Source: Wansuia hejianensis
GTDB taxonomy: Bacteria; Bacillota; Clostridia; Lachnospirales; Lachnospiraceae
DNA: 64,000 bases
Reading direction: 5' to 3'
Assembly (NCBI RefSeq): GCF_014337215.1
Contig: NZ_CP060635.1
Coordinates: forward strand, 3,543,501 to 3,607,500
The position numbers and the translations under genes were made by a program. The notes below the pieces were generated by a model that had not been told where the DNA came from, did not search any database, and was given only the letters and a program-made list of their open reading frames with translations. How positions within the stretch are numbered: the stretch's first letter is position 1; each line of letters starts with the position of its first letter. Positions 34,072-41,476 of the stretch are shown in pieces.

Positions 34072-34187
34072 TGTAAAAAGAATTTACCCTTCAAAAAATT
34101 TTTTTTACAATTAATAACCCCTTATTAATTATTTATACTCCCCTCGAAGTGCTTCGGTAGCTCCCCTACCGGAGCATTTCTCTTTTA
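34072..34187 (+). ncRNA. Candidate small regulatory RNA with C-rich loops
   Basis: The roughly 115-base transcript between the promoter and a strong terminator contains no plausible reading frame. Hairpin AATTAATAA-CCCC-TTATTAATT (34109-34130) has a perfect 9-base stem and a pure C loop. The terminator hairpin (34146-34180) shows CTCCC in its loop. Two more C-rich motifs, ACCCTTC and ACTCCCCTC, lie in linker regions. C-rich loops that pair with Shine-Dalgarno G-tracts are the hallmark of Firmicutes sRNAs such as RsaE/RoxS. I do not recognise a named family. The DtxR-type gene is divergent from it. Confidence 0.55.
34146..34186 (+). terminator. Terminator of the candidate small RNA
   Basis: GAAGTGCTTCGGTAG (34146-34160) pairs with CTACCGGAGCATTTC (34166-34180) over 15 bases with two G-T wobbles, then TCTTTTA. 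Confidence 0.8.
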
Positions 34188-34271
34188 TGGCCAGGGATAT
34201 AGATGAAGGGATATCATGGGGAAGTGGTTTTGATAAAATGTCTCTTGAAAGGTTCTGAATAAAAAGGAGGG

Positions 34272-34294
34272 GCCGGTATTCCTGGAATACCGGC
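34272..34294. repeat. Perfect palindromic hairpin in the sRNA-DUF134 gap
   Basis: GCCGGTATTC-CTG-GAATACCGGC is a perfect 10-base stem with a 3-base loop. AAAGGAGG precedes it and an ATG follows 2 bases later (34297), but the frame after it is AT-rich and unlike a protein gene. A second inverted repeat, GTTCACA/TGTGAAC, is near 34375-34400. The purpose of either is unclear. Confidence 0.5.
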
Positions 34295-34454
34295 GTATGA
34301 AAAAGATTTATTTTAATAAAAGTCTGATTGGCTTTTCTATATTTTTATCTTACAACAGGACTGTGAAAGAATTGTGTTCACAAATTAAAAAGACTGTGAA
34401 CGATATTTTAACAATATATGATACCGGACAACGCTGGATGATGTGATCCGGGGC

Positions 34455-34483
34455 TTGACAGATATAAAAGAAGAGTGTAAACT
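34455..34483 (+). promoter_or_regulatory. Promoter of the DUF134-NifX gene
   Basis: TTGACA (34455-34460), a 17-base spacer and TAAACT (34478-34483), 43 bases before the gene. Confidence 0.65.
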
Positions 34484-34526
34484 ATAAATCATAAATGGCA
34501 TATGCCAGAAATGATGGAGGAACTGA

Positions 34527-35330
34527 ATGCCAAGACCCTGTAAACGAAGAAGAATCTGTGCCATGCCCCGCAACAACAGTTTTGCGCCCATGGGCAATGG
34601 AGAGAGGGATGAGAAGCCGGAGAAGAGGATCATCATGTCGTTGGATGAATATGAAGCGGTCAGGCTGATTGATCTGGAGGATCTCAGCCAGGAAGACTGT
34701 GCCAGGCAAATGGGCATAGCCAGAACCACGGCACAGGCGGTCTATAACAGCGCGCGCCGGAAGCTGGCGGAATGCCTGACCGAAGGCCTGGAGCTGCGCA
34801 TTGAGGGCGGGCAGTATGTTCTCTGCCAGGAAGCCGCGGGAAACTGCGGCTGTGGGCGGTGTCCGCGGCAGGGGCATCAGAAGACGGCAGACTGTGAATG
34901 TAACACAGAAATTTATCAGCAAACAGGAGGAAAAAAGATGAGAATAGCAGTAACTTATGAGAATGGGGAGATATTTCAGCATTTCGGACACAGCGAGCAG
35001 TTTAAGATCTATGAAACGGCTGACGGCAAAGTTCTGTCTGCAGAGGTAGTGGATACGAATGGGAGCGGCCACGGCGCACTTGCGGGCTTTCTGAAGGATC
35101 ACAGCGTGGATGCGCTGATCTGCGGTGGAATCGGAATGGGAGCACAGAATGCCCTGTCGGAAGCGAGGATCACTTTATACGGCGGTGTGAGCGGGAATGC
35201 TGACGAAGCGGTGGAAGCTCTTTTGAAAGGGAATCTGAATTTTAATTCGGAAGCCACCTGCAGCCACCATGAACATGAACATCATGGCAACTGCGGTGAA
35301 GGCGGCTGCGGAGAACACGGCTGTCATTAA
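34527..35330 (+). CDS. DUF134 HTH fused to NifX/NifB-type dinitrogenase-cofactor domain, metal-binding tail
   Basis: A 267-residue fusion. The N-terminal DUF134 domain (MPRPCKRRRI, then SLDEYEAVRLIDLEDLSQED and an HTH in CARQMGIARTTAQAVYNSAR) is a sigma-70 region 4-like DNA binder. After a Cys-rich linker (CGCGRCPRQ) comes the NifX-like domain (MRIAVTYENGEIFQHFGHSE, ICGGIGMGAQNAL). The tail HHEHEHHGNCGEGGCGEHGC can bind metals. The same fusion is common in Clostridia, where it is taken to be a metal- or redox-sensing regulator rather than a nitrogenase protein. Its stop codon overlaps that of the convergent LysR gene in TTAA. Confidence 0.88.
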   Translation: MPRPCKRRRICAMPRNNSFAPMGNGERDEKPEKRIIMSLDEYEAVRLIDLEDLSQEDCARQMGIARTTAQAVYNSARRKLAECLTEGLELRIEGGQYVLCQEAAGNCGCGRCPRQGHQKTADCECNTEIYQQTGGKKMRIAVTYENGEIFQHFGHSEQFKIYETADGKVLSAEVVDTNGSGHGALAGFLKDHSVDALICGGIGMGAQNALSEARITLYGGVSGNADEAVEALLKGNLNFNSEATCSHHEHEHHGNCGEGGCGEHGCH

Positions 35331-36202
35331 GACAGCTCACGGAAGATTTCCTGGTATTCCCCGGAAAATATGCTGTTTTTGCGCCAGATAAAGACAATAT
35401 TATGAACAATATGGAAATCCTTCAGCGGGATCTGCCGGATAGCGCCCCGCCGGATGGAGTCACGCACTACGGACTCATACAGAAAAGTGATACCGCAATC
35501 CTCCTCTGTAAGGATCCGTATTGCATTCATATTGGTGATTTCCTGGATTCCGGAGAAACAGTCCACATCGCAATCGTGATCTTTCAGGTAGAATTCCAGA
35601 ATTTCGCGGGTGCCGGAACCAGATTCGCGCAGAATAAGCGTTTCCGGGAAAAGGTCACTGATGATGGACGGCTCCTCTCTAAAATGATGGCGGGAGGAAC
35701 AAACCGGTATGAATTCGACTTGCTTCCAGATCAGGAAATCGAATTCCTCCTTTGGAAAACGGCCCTCGATCATGGCTACATCCAGAGTTCCCTCTCTGAG
35801 CATATTCAGAAGTTTAGTAGTATTATCAATTGAGAGGCGGATTTTCCTGTCCGGATGGCTGCGGAGAAGGCGGCTCAGAGGAACAGGGAGCATGAATTCT
35901 CCGACAGTCATAGTCGCTCCCATCGAGAGTGGCTTTTTTCTTTTCGCAATCGTATTTAGTTCATTCTGCAGCCGGAGCTCATCGTTCCTGATGGTCGTAA
36001 GTGCCTGATACAGGTGTTCGCCCTGCTCTGTCAGCAGCAGTTTTTTGCCCCGGAGAGAAAATAATTTTGTGTGATAGTATTCCTCCAGATAGTGAATATG
36101 CTGCGTGACCGCGGGCTGCGTAATATTCAGTTCAGCCGCTGCTCTGGTGAAATTCAGAAGGCGGGCGGCGCATAAAAAGGTTTCTGTACGAAAATCCAGC
36201 AT
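35327..36202 (-). CDS. LysR-family transcriptional regulator
   Basis: A 291-residue LysR protein, start at the ATG behind GGAGG (an upstream frame is longer). The N-terminal HTH is FTRAAAELNITQPAVTQHIH; the effector domain follows from about residue 90. It is divergent from the large sulfur-redox flavoprotein gene, so it probably controls that gene and the downstream cysteine synthase, as CysB-like regulators do. GTTA-N6-TAAC (36248-36261 region) in the shared intergenic sequence is a LysR-type half-site arrangement. The inducer is unknown. Confidence 0.9.
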   Translation of the reverse strand: MLDFRTETFLCAARLLNFTRAAAELNITQPAVTQHIHYLEEYYHTKLFSLRGKKLLLTEQGEHLYQALTTIRNDELRLQNELNTIAKRKKPLSMGATMTVGEFMLPVPLSRLLRSHPDRKIRLSIDNTTKLLNMLREGTLDVAMIEGRFPKEEFDFLIWKQVEFIPVCSSRHHFREEPSIISDLFPETLILRESGSGTREILEFYLKDHDCDVDCFSGIQEITNMNAIRILTEEDCGITFLYESVVRDSIRRGAIRQIPLKDFHIVHNIVFIWRKNSIFSGEYQEIFRELS

Positions 36203-36256
36203 AGTAGCCTCCATTCTAATAAATATCCGGGTTGCGGGATAATATGTTAAAATCAT

Positions 36257-36442
36257 AACACATATTTATTGATATATAAAGTATAATAATTTTACATTAT
36301 AAATCATTGGGCGTAAAATGAAATCAAGTATTAAGGGCAAATTTTGAACGTGTACCCACAGGGCACCCCGTAATGCATGCCCTAACGGGCGGAGGAACAG
36401 CTTTGCTGTTCCACAAAGTATATTTTGTGTGGGAGGAAAAAA
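36257..36442 (+). promoter_or_regulatory. Divergent control region and structured leader of the sulfur flavoprotein gene
   Basis: AT-rich DNA with TATAAT near 36281 is followed by a leader with overlapping pairings: AGGGCA with TGCCCT, CCCGT with ACGGG, and GCCC with GGGC, which cannot all form together. Then come GGAACAGC-TTT-GCTGTTCC (36394-36412) and CACAAA/TTTTGTG just before the GGGAGG site. The mutually exclusive stems suggest translational or attenuation control. No known riboswitch was recognised. Confidence 0.4.
36385..36420 (+). repeat. Short hairpin repeat, copy A
   Basis: The stretch containing CGGGCGGAGGAACAGCTTT and GCTGTTCCACAAAGTATA closely resembles 40835-40871 (copy B), including the GAACAGC/GCTGTTC stem and the following AAGGTATG-like sequence. 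Both are upstream of genes on the plus strand. Confidence 0.35.
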
Positions 36443-39025
36443 ATGAACGTATTATTAATCGGAGGCGTAGCAGCCGGAACAAAAGCAGCAGCCAAGCTGA
36501 AGCGTGAGAACAGAGACATGGACGTTACAATTTTAACGAAAGACCGGGATATTTCCTATGCGGGCTGCGCGCTGCCCTATTATGTGGGCGGTGAGGTTGA
36601 ATCAAGAGATCAGCTGATCGTCAACACTCCAGAGAAGTACGCGGCACTCACAGGCGTCAGAGTGCTGACAGGACGGGAAGCTTTCAGCCTGGATGCGAAG
36701 GGCAAAAAAGTGCAGGTTAAAAACCTGGAAGACGGAAGCAGTGAAAGCTACGGATACGATGCGCTTGTGATTGCTACAGGAGCCTCTTCAATTGTTCCGA
36801 AAATGAACGGGGCGGCATTGAAAGGAGTGTTCAAGCTCCGTATGCCGGATGACGCCATTGATATGCGGAGGTATCTGCAGGAATCTGGAGCGGGCAAAGC
36901 GGTCGTAGTGGGCGGCGGCTTTATAGGCCTGGAGACGGCGGAGAATCTGAAAGCTCAGGGTCTCCAGGTGACTGTATTGGATGCCGCGCCGCAGATTATA
37001 CCAGGCGTCCTGGATCCGGAGATGGCGGTTTACGCCAAAAGACATCTTCAAAAGAATGGTATCCGCGTGTTCACAGGAGTGATGGTAGAAGAACTTCTGG
37101 GAGACAGCAGAGTAACAGCCGTGAAATCCAGCGCAGGAACGTTTCCGGCCGATCTGGTTGTGATGTCCATAGGAATCCGGCCCAATACTGCCTGGCTGCA
37201 GGACAGCGGACTGGAGATGGAGAAGGGTACAATCCTTACCGACGGAGAACTCCGCACGAATCTTCCGGATGTCTATGCGGCGGGGGACTGCGCCATGGTT
37301 ACCAACAGGATTACCGGTAAACGGCAATGGTCACCCATGGGCTCCAGCGCTAACCTGGAAGGGCGTATGCTGGCACAGGTGCTTGCAGGAGAGAAAAAGA
37401 ACTATCCGGGTGTCCTTGGAACTGGTGTCGTGAAGCTCCCGGGATTGAATTGCGGCCGCACCGGGCTCACGGAAAAAGCTGCCCGGGATGAGGGCTATGA
37501 CGTGGAAACCGTTCTGGCGGTAACCGATGATAAAGCACATTACTATCCGGGAGCGGCGAATTTTGTCACGAAGCTGATTGCTGACCGGAAGAGCCATAAG
37601 CTGCTGGGCATGCAGGTGTTCGGCCCGGGAACGGTTGATAAGATGGTGGATATAGCTGTAACCGGAATCTCCATGGGTGCGGTCCTGGAAGATTTTGACC
37701 AGATGGACTATAGCTATGCACCGCCGTTCTCCACAGCGATTCATCCTTTTGTGCAGGCTGTCTATATGCTTGAAAACAAACTGGACGGAACGATGGTGAG
37801 CATGACGCCGGCGGAGTATCTGGCCGGAGCGGCTGATGAATTCCGCGTGGTGGACGCTTCCACGGCGCCTCAGATACCCGGGGCCGTATATGTGAAGCTG
37901 GAAGAGGTGAACGGGCCGGTAGATGGATTGGGTCAGGAAGAGAAGCTGCTTCTGGTCTGTGCCAAAGGAAAACGGGCATATTTCCTGCAGAACAGGCTCA
38001 AACATTACGGTTACACGAATACTGTGGTTCTGGAGGGCTCCACATTCTTTAATGATGTAAAAGTTAAGGGTGTAAAGGCTACTGTATCCCCGGAAGATAT
38101 CACCCGTGTGAAGGGTTTGGGATTCCTGCATGATAAAAATACGGCGGACCGTTTTAACGCCCGTGTGATCACGCGGAATGGGAAAATAACTGCTGACGAG
38201 ATGCAGGCGATCACGGAGGGGGCAAAGAAGTTCGGGAACGGAGAGGTTACTATGACTTCCCGGCTGACCATGGAGATACAGTCTGTCCCTTATGAGAATA
38301 TTGAACCGTTGAGGGAGTTCTTGATGGATGCCGGCCTGGAGACGGGAGGAACCGGATCAAAGGTGCGTCCGGTGGTGTCCTGTAAGGGAACTACCTGCCA
38401 GTACGGCCTGATTGATACCTTCGCGATCTCAGAAGAGATCCATGAGCGTTTTTATAAGGGCTATCACGATGTAAAACTGCCGCATAAGTTTAAAATAGCG
38501 GTTGGCGGCTGCCCCAATAACTGTGTGAAACCGGATCTGAATGACCTGGGAGTCATCGGCCAGAGAATTCCGGAGATTGACATGGAAAAGTGCCGGGGCT
38601 GTAAGAAATGCCAGATAGTGGAAAACTGCCCGATTAAGATCGCGAAGCTGGAAAATGGTAAGCTTTCCATCGACCCGGAAGCCTGCAACCACTGCGGCCG
38701 CTGTGTGGGCAAATGCCCGTTCCATGCAGTAACTTCCTATACCAACGGATACAGGATCTATATCGGAGGACGCTGGGGAAAATGGGTTGCCAAAGGACGT
38801 TATCTGGATAAAGTATTTACAGATAAAGAAGAAATGATGGATGTCATAGAAAAAGCAATCCTTCTTTTCAGAGAGCAGGGAATTACCGGAGAACGTTTCT
38901 CTGATACCATAGCCAGGCTGGGATTTGAGAACGTTCAGGAGCAGCTTCTTTCTGAAGAGCTTTTGAATAGAAAGGAAGAAAACATTAAAGCTGAGAAGCA
39001 TCTGACAGGCGGAGCCACCTGCTGA
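36443..39025 (+). CDS. Four-module redox protein: CoA-disulfide-reductase-like, rhodanese, siroheme reductase, ferredoxin
   Basis: An 860-residue fusion from the ATG after GGGAGG. Residues 1-445: FAD/NAD(P)H disulfide oxidoreductase like CoADR, with the single redox Cys42 in SYAGCALPYYVGG and FAD-binding AAGDCAMV. Residues about 455-540: rhodanese with Cys506 in LLVCAKGKR. Residues about 570-710: nitrite/sulfite reductase domain, with siroheme-cluster ligands C647KGTTC652 and C690PNNC694. Residues 710-765: two 4Fe-4S sites (CRGCKKC and CNHCGRC). It likely moves electrons from NADH to a sulfur species such as sulfite or persulfide. Cysteine synthase and a rhodanese gene follow, and a LysR regulator is divergent. 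Confidence 0.9.
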   Translation: MNVLLIGGVAAGTKAAAKLKRENRDMDVTILTKDRDISYAGCALPYYVGGEVESRDQLIVNTPEKYAALTGVRVLTGREAFSLDAKGKKVQVKNLEDGSSESYGYDALVIATGASSIVPKMNGAALKGVFKLRMPDDAIDMRRYLQESGAGKAVVVGGGFIGLETAENLKAQGLQVTVLDAAPQIIPGVLDPEMAVYAKRHLQKNGIRVFTGVMVEELLGDSRVTAVKSSAGTFPADLVVMSIGIRPNTAWLQDSGLEMEKGTILTDGELRTNLPDVYAAGDCAMVTNRITGKRQWSPMGSSANLEGRMLAQVLAGEKKNYPGVLGTGVVKLPGLNCGRTGLTEKAARDEGYDVETVLAVTDDKAHYYPGAANFVTKLIADRKSHKLLGMQVFGPGTVDKMVDIAVTGISMGAVLEDFDQMDYSYAPPFSTAIHPFVQAVYMLENKLDGTMVSMTPAEYLAGAADEFRVVDASTAPQIPGAVYVKLEEVNGPVDGLGQEEKLLLVCAKGKRAYFLQNRLKHYGYTNTVVLEGSTFFNDVKVKGVKATVSPEDITRVKGLGFLHDKNTADRFNARVITRNGKITADEMQAITEGAKKFGNGEVTMTSRLTMEIQSVPYENIEPLREFLMDAGLETGGTGSKVRPVVSCKGTTCQYGLIDTFAISEEIHERFYKGYHDVKLPHKFKIAVGGCPNNCVKPDLNDLGVIGQRIPEIDMEKCRGCKKCQIVENCPIKIAKLENGKLSIDPEACNHCGRCVGKCPFHAVTSYTNGYRIYIGGRWGKWVAKGRYLDKVFTDKEEMMDVIEKAILLFREQGITGERFSDTIARLGFENVQEQLLSEELLNRKEENIKAEKHLTGGATC

Positions 39026-39046
39026 TAGCCGGAAGGCGTTAAACGG

Positions 39047-39075
39047 TTGCAAAAGATCACATTTTTCTGTATAAT
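39047..39075 (+). promoter_or_regulatory. Promoter of the cysteine synthase gene
   Basis: TTGCAA (39047-39052), a 17-base spacer and TATAAT (39070-39075). The gene can be expressed independently of the flavoprotein gene. Confidence 0.75.
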
Positions 39076-39134
39076 GCATAAAGTGAGATGATAGATGCTT
39101 TTTAATCATCTAAAAATGAAAAACAGAGGGAAAG

Positions 39135-40070
39135 ATGATGGTCCATAAAAATGTGTTGGATGCCATGGGGCATACACCGATGATTCAGTTAAACCACCTG
39201 GGCGATCCTGACGGCGCGAGAATCCTGGTAAAATATGAAGGGCTGAATGTGGGCGGTTCCATTAAAACGAGAACGGCTTATAATATGATCCAGGAAGCAG
39301 AAAAGCAGGGATTGATTCAGAGCGATACAATTATAGTGGAGCCCACCAGCGGGAACCAGGGAATAGGCCTGGCTTTGATTGGAGCAGTCTGCGGATATCA
39401 TACGATTATTATCATGCCTGATTCCGTCAGCGAAGAACGAAGAAAACTGGTGCGCCATTACGGGGCGGAAGTTATCCTGATTCACGATGCAGGCGATATT
39501 GGGGCATGCATAGATGAGTGCCTTCAGACTGCGCTGCGGATGGCCAGTGAGAATCCCAGGGTTTATGTGCCCCAGCAGTTTTCAAACCCTGCCAATAATG
39601 AGGTCCACCGCTATCACACGGCGGCAGAGATCCTTGAGCAGGTAGAGGGGCCTATCGATGGCTTTTGTTCGGGCGTCGGTACCGGCGGAACGATTTCAGG
39701 CATTGGAGAAGTGCTGAAGGCACAGAATCCGGAGATCGAGATCTGGGCGGTAGAGCCGGAAAACGCGGCGATACTGGCCGGAGGAAATATCGGCACCCAT
39801 CTTCAAATGGGAATCGGTGACGGTCTGATTCCGGAGAACCTGAATCAGAATATTTACAGCGATATCTGCATTATAACAGATGACGAGGCAATCCAGACGG
39901 CGAAGGACCTGGCGAGAAGAGAAGGCCTGATGTGCGGAATCTCCAGTGGAACCAACGTAGCAGCTGCGGTAAAGCTGGCGAAAAAGCTGGGAAAGGGAAA
40001 AACAGTGGTGACAGTTCTTCCGGATACGGCGGAACGGTATTTCAGCACCCCTCTTTTCGGCGGCGAATAA
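39135..40070 (+). CDS. PLP-dependent cysteine synthase family protein
   Basis: A 311-residue fold-type II PLP enzyme. The Schiff-base Lys is in GGSIKTRTAYNMI (about residue 45), the substrate loop is EPTSGNQGIGLAL, and the phosphate loop is GVGTGGTISGIGE. It replaces the acetyl group of O-acetylserine by sulfide to make cysteine. The usual SVKDR around the Lys is SIKTR here, a variant seen in some cystathionine beta-synthase-like branches, so the substrate could differ. It follows the siroheme-type flavoprotein gene by 109 bases and uses its own promoter. GAGGGAAAG precedes the ATG. Confidence 0.9.
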   Translation: MMVHKNVLDAMGHTPMIQLNHLGDPDGARILVKYEGLNVGGSIKTRTAYNMIQEAEKQGLIQSDTIIVEPTSGNQGIGLALIGAVCGYHTIIIMPDSVSEERRKLVRHYGAEVILIHDAGDIGACIDECLQTALRMASENPRVYVPQQFSNPANNEVHRYHTAAEILEQVEGPIDGFCSGVGTGGTISGIGEVLKAQNPEIEIWAVEPENAAILAGGNIGTHLQMGIGDGLIPENLNQNIYSDICIITDDEAIQTAKDLARREGLMCGISSGTNVAAAVKLAKKLGKGKTVVTVLPDTAERYFSTPLFGGE

Positions 40071-40178
40071 CACAATAATAGTTAAAAAAATTTTCGATTA
40101 TTTTAAGTGCATAATTTCTCCCTGACCAGGAACAATAGTATCGTAACCAAAAACAAAAAACGTCAGGAGGAATTACAA

Positions 40179-40373
40179 ATGGCTAAAAATTACAGCAGCG
40201 ATGCTTCCAACCAGAATAAGACCAACAGCACAAACGAAAACAACAATACGAACGAAACCAGCAAGAACAGCAAAAACTGTGGGAGCAAGAATACCACCAG
40301 CAAGAACAGTTCTAGCAAGAACTCCACATCCAAATCTGCTTATGATATGGATGATGAATCTGAAAGATACTAA
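40179..40373 (+). CDS. Low-complexity Asn/Ser/Lys/Thr-rich small protein
   Basis: A 64-residue protein with CAGGAGG 9 bases before the ATG; the longer frame from 40107 has no site. Apart from the start (MAKNYSSDAS) and the end (AYDMDDESERY) it is nearly all Asn, Ser, Lys and Thr in repeats such as SKNSSSKNSTSKS, with one Cys. A similar layout, an Asn-rich body with a short acidic tail, occurs in small Lachnospiraceae proteins of unknown role; a spore or surface role is only a guess. It has its own terminator. Confidence 0.7.
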   Translation: MAKNYSSDASNQNKTNSTNENNNTNETSKNSKNCGSKNTTSKNSSSKNSTSKSAYDMDDESERY

Positions 40374-40396
40374 ACAGTAAAATACTGTACGGTAGG

Positions 40397-40425
40397 AAAA
40401 GGGGCGCTGCGGCGTCCCTTTTTTT
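40397..40425 (+). terminator. Terminator of the Asn-rich gene
   Basis: AAAAGGGGCG pairs with CGTCCCTTTTTTT around a short GC-rich loop. Confidence 0.75.
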
Positions 40426-40486
40426 CTGTCAAAACGTTCCGAAGAGGGGCTGCATATATTAATAAAAAAGAGAAGAAGGGATATGT

Positions 40487-40795
40487 GTGACAGGTCTGGA
40501 GCCGATATCGGCGGATATGATTGATTTCTACGTGGGGAGGCCTGACGTAGTAATAATAGATTTACGTTCCGAAGAGGAATTTACCTCTGGACATATCAGA
40601 GGTGCGGTGAATATACCTTATGACGATGCGGAAGAAAAAATTCAATATTCCAGGCGCAAGGTACTGCTGCTCTATTGCGAGCGCGGAGCGTCAAGCCTGG
40701 CAATGGGGAAACAGCTTGCTGAGAGAGGTTATCAGGTGAAAAGTGTAATCGGAGGGATCCGGGCCTACAGAGGGCGTAATTTTGTGATCGCCTGA
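40487..40795 (+). CDS. Single-domain rhodanese
   Basis: A 102-residue sulfurtransferase, GTG start with AGAAGAAGG upstream. It has VVIIDLRSEEEFTSGHIRGA and the active-site Cys in LLYCERGASSLAMGK, then QVKSVIGGIRAYRG. It carries sulfane sulfur as a Cys persulfide. It lies in the sulfur block with the fused rhodanese flavoprotein and cysteine synthase, as a separate transcript after the Asn-rich gene's terminator. Confidence 0.88.
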   Translation: MTGLEPISADMIDFYVGRPDVVIIDLRSEEEFTSGHIRGAVNIPYDDAEEKIQYSRRKVLLLYCERGASSLAMGKQLAERGYQVKSVIGGIRAYRGRNFVIA

Positions 40796-40834
40796 CAAGT
40801 GAACAGCAACCAGGCTGTGACGTCATGTCTCTGC

Positions 40835-40871
40835 CGGGGCGGGGAACAGCTTGCGCTGTTCTGTAAGGTAT
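40835..40871 (+). repeat. Short hairpin repeat, copy B
   Basis: CGGGGCGGGGAACAGCTTGC and GCTGTTCTGTAAGGTATG match copy A at 36385-36420. The stem GAACAGC/GCTGTTC is perfect. It is 55 bases before the phosphodiesterase gene. Confidence 0.35.
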
Positions 40872-40925
40872 GTTATGATAAAAAAATCGAAAAACAAAAG
40901 ATATTTTAGCAGGGAGGATAGATTC

Positions 40926-41468
40926 ATGAAGTATATGATAGCTTCCGATATTCACGGCTCTGCTTTATACTGCGGCAAGATGCTGAGAGCATATGAAAGG
41001 GAACAGGCTGACCGGCTATTGCTGCTGGGAGATATTCTTTATCATGGACCCCGCAACGATCTTCCGGAAGAATACAGTCCTAAAGAGGTTGCGGCAATGC
41101 TGAATGGCAGCAGAGAAAAGCTGCTCTGTATCCGGGGTAATTGCGATGCAGAGGTAGATCAGATGGTTCTTCAATTTCCGATACTGGCAGATTATGCCTT
41201 GATTTCTGAGTGCGGCCGGACTTACTATCTGAGCCATGGGCATATTTACAATGAAAAGAATCTTCCTCCGCTGATGGAATCAGACGTTTTTATTTACGGC
41301 CACACCCATGTGCCGCGGGCGGACAGGCAGGGGAAGAGAGTATTCTTCAATCCTGGCTCAGTGTCGCTGCCCAAGGAGGGGAATCCTCCCAGCTATGGGA
41401 TTCTGGAGGATGGGAAGTTTCTTGTCAAAACATTTGAAGGCACAGTGCTTAGGGAACTGCGGCCATAA
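40926..41468 (+). CDS. yfcE: YfcE-type metallophosphodiesterase
   Basis: A 180-residue phosphoesterase, from the ATG behind GGGAGGA. Metal-binding motifs: ASDIHGSALYC, LLLGDILYHGP, IRGNCDAE, LSHGH and YGHTHVPRA, matching the YfcE/MJ0936 family, which cleaves small phosphodiesters with Mn2+. The physiological substrate is unknown. It is followed by an RNA methyltransferase gene 8 bases away. A second phosphodiesterase of the same family is at 43294. Confidence 0.9.
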   Translation: MKYMIASDIHGSALYCGKMLRAYEREQADRLLLLGDILYHGPRNDLPEEYSPKEVAAMLNGSREKLLCIRGNCDAEVDQMVLQFPILADYALISECGRTYYLSHGHIYNEKNLPPLMESDVFIYGHTHVPRADRQGKRVFFNPGSVSLPKEGNPPSYGILEDGKFLVKTFEGTVLRELRP

Positions 41469-41476
41469 GGAGCAAT

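Noticed and set aside
34297..34446. 49-codon frame after the palindrome at 34272
   Set aside because: The AAAGGAGG lies 26 bases away with a perfect hairpin between, and the product is AT-codon-driven with no recognisable feature.
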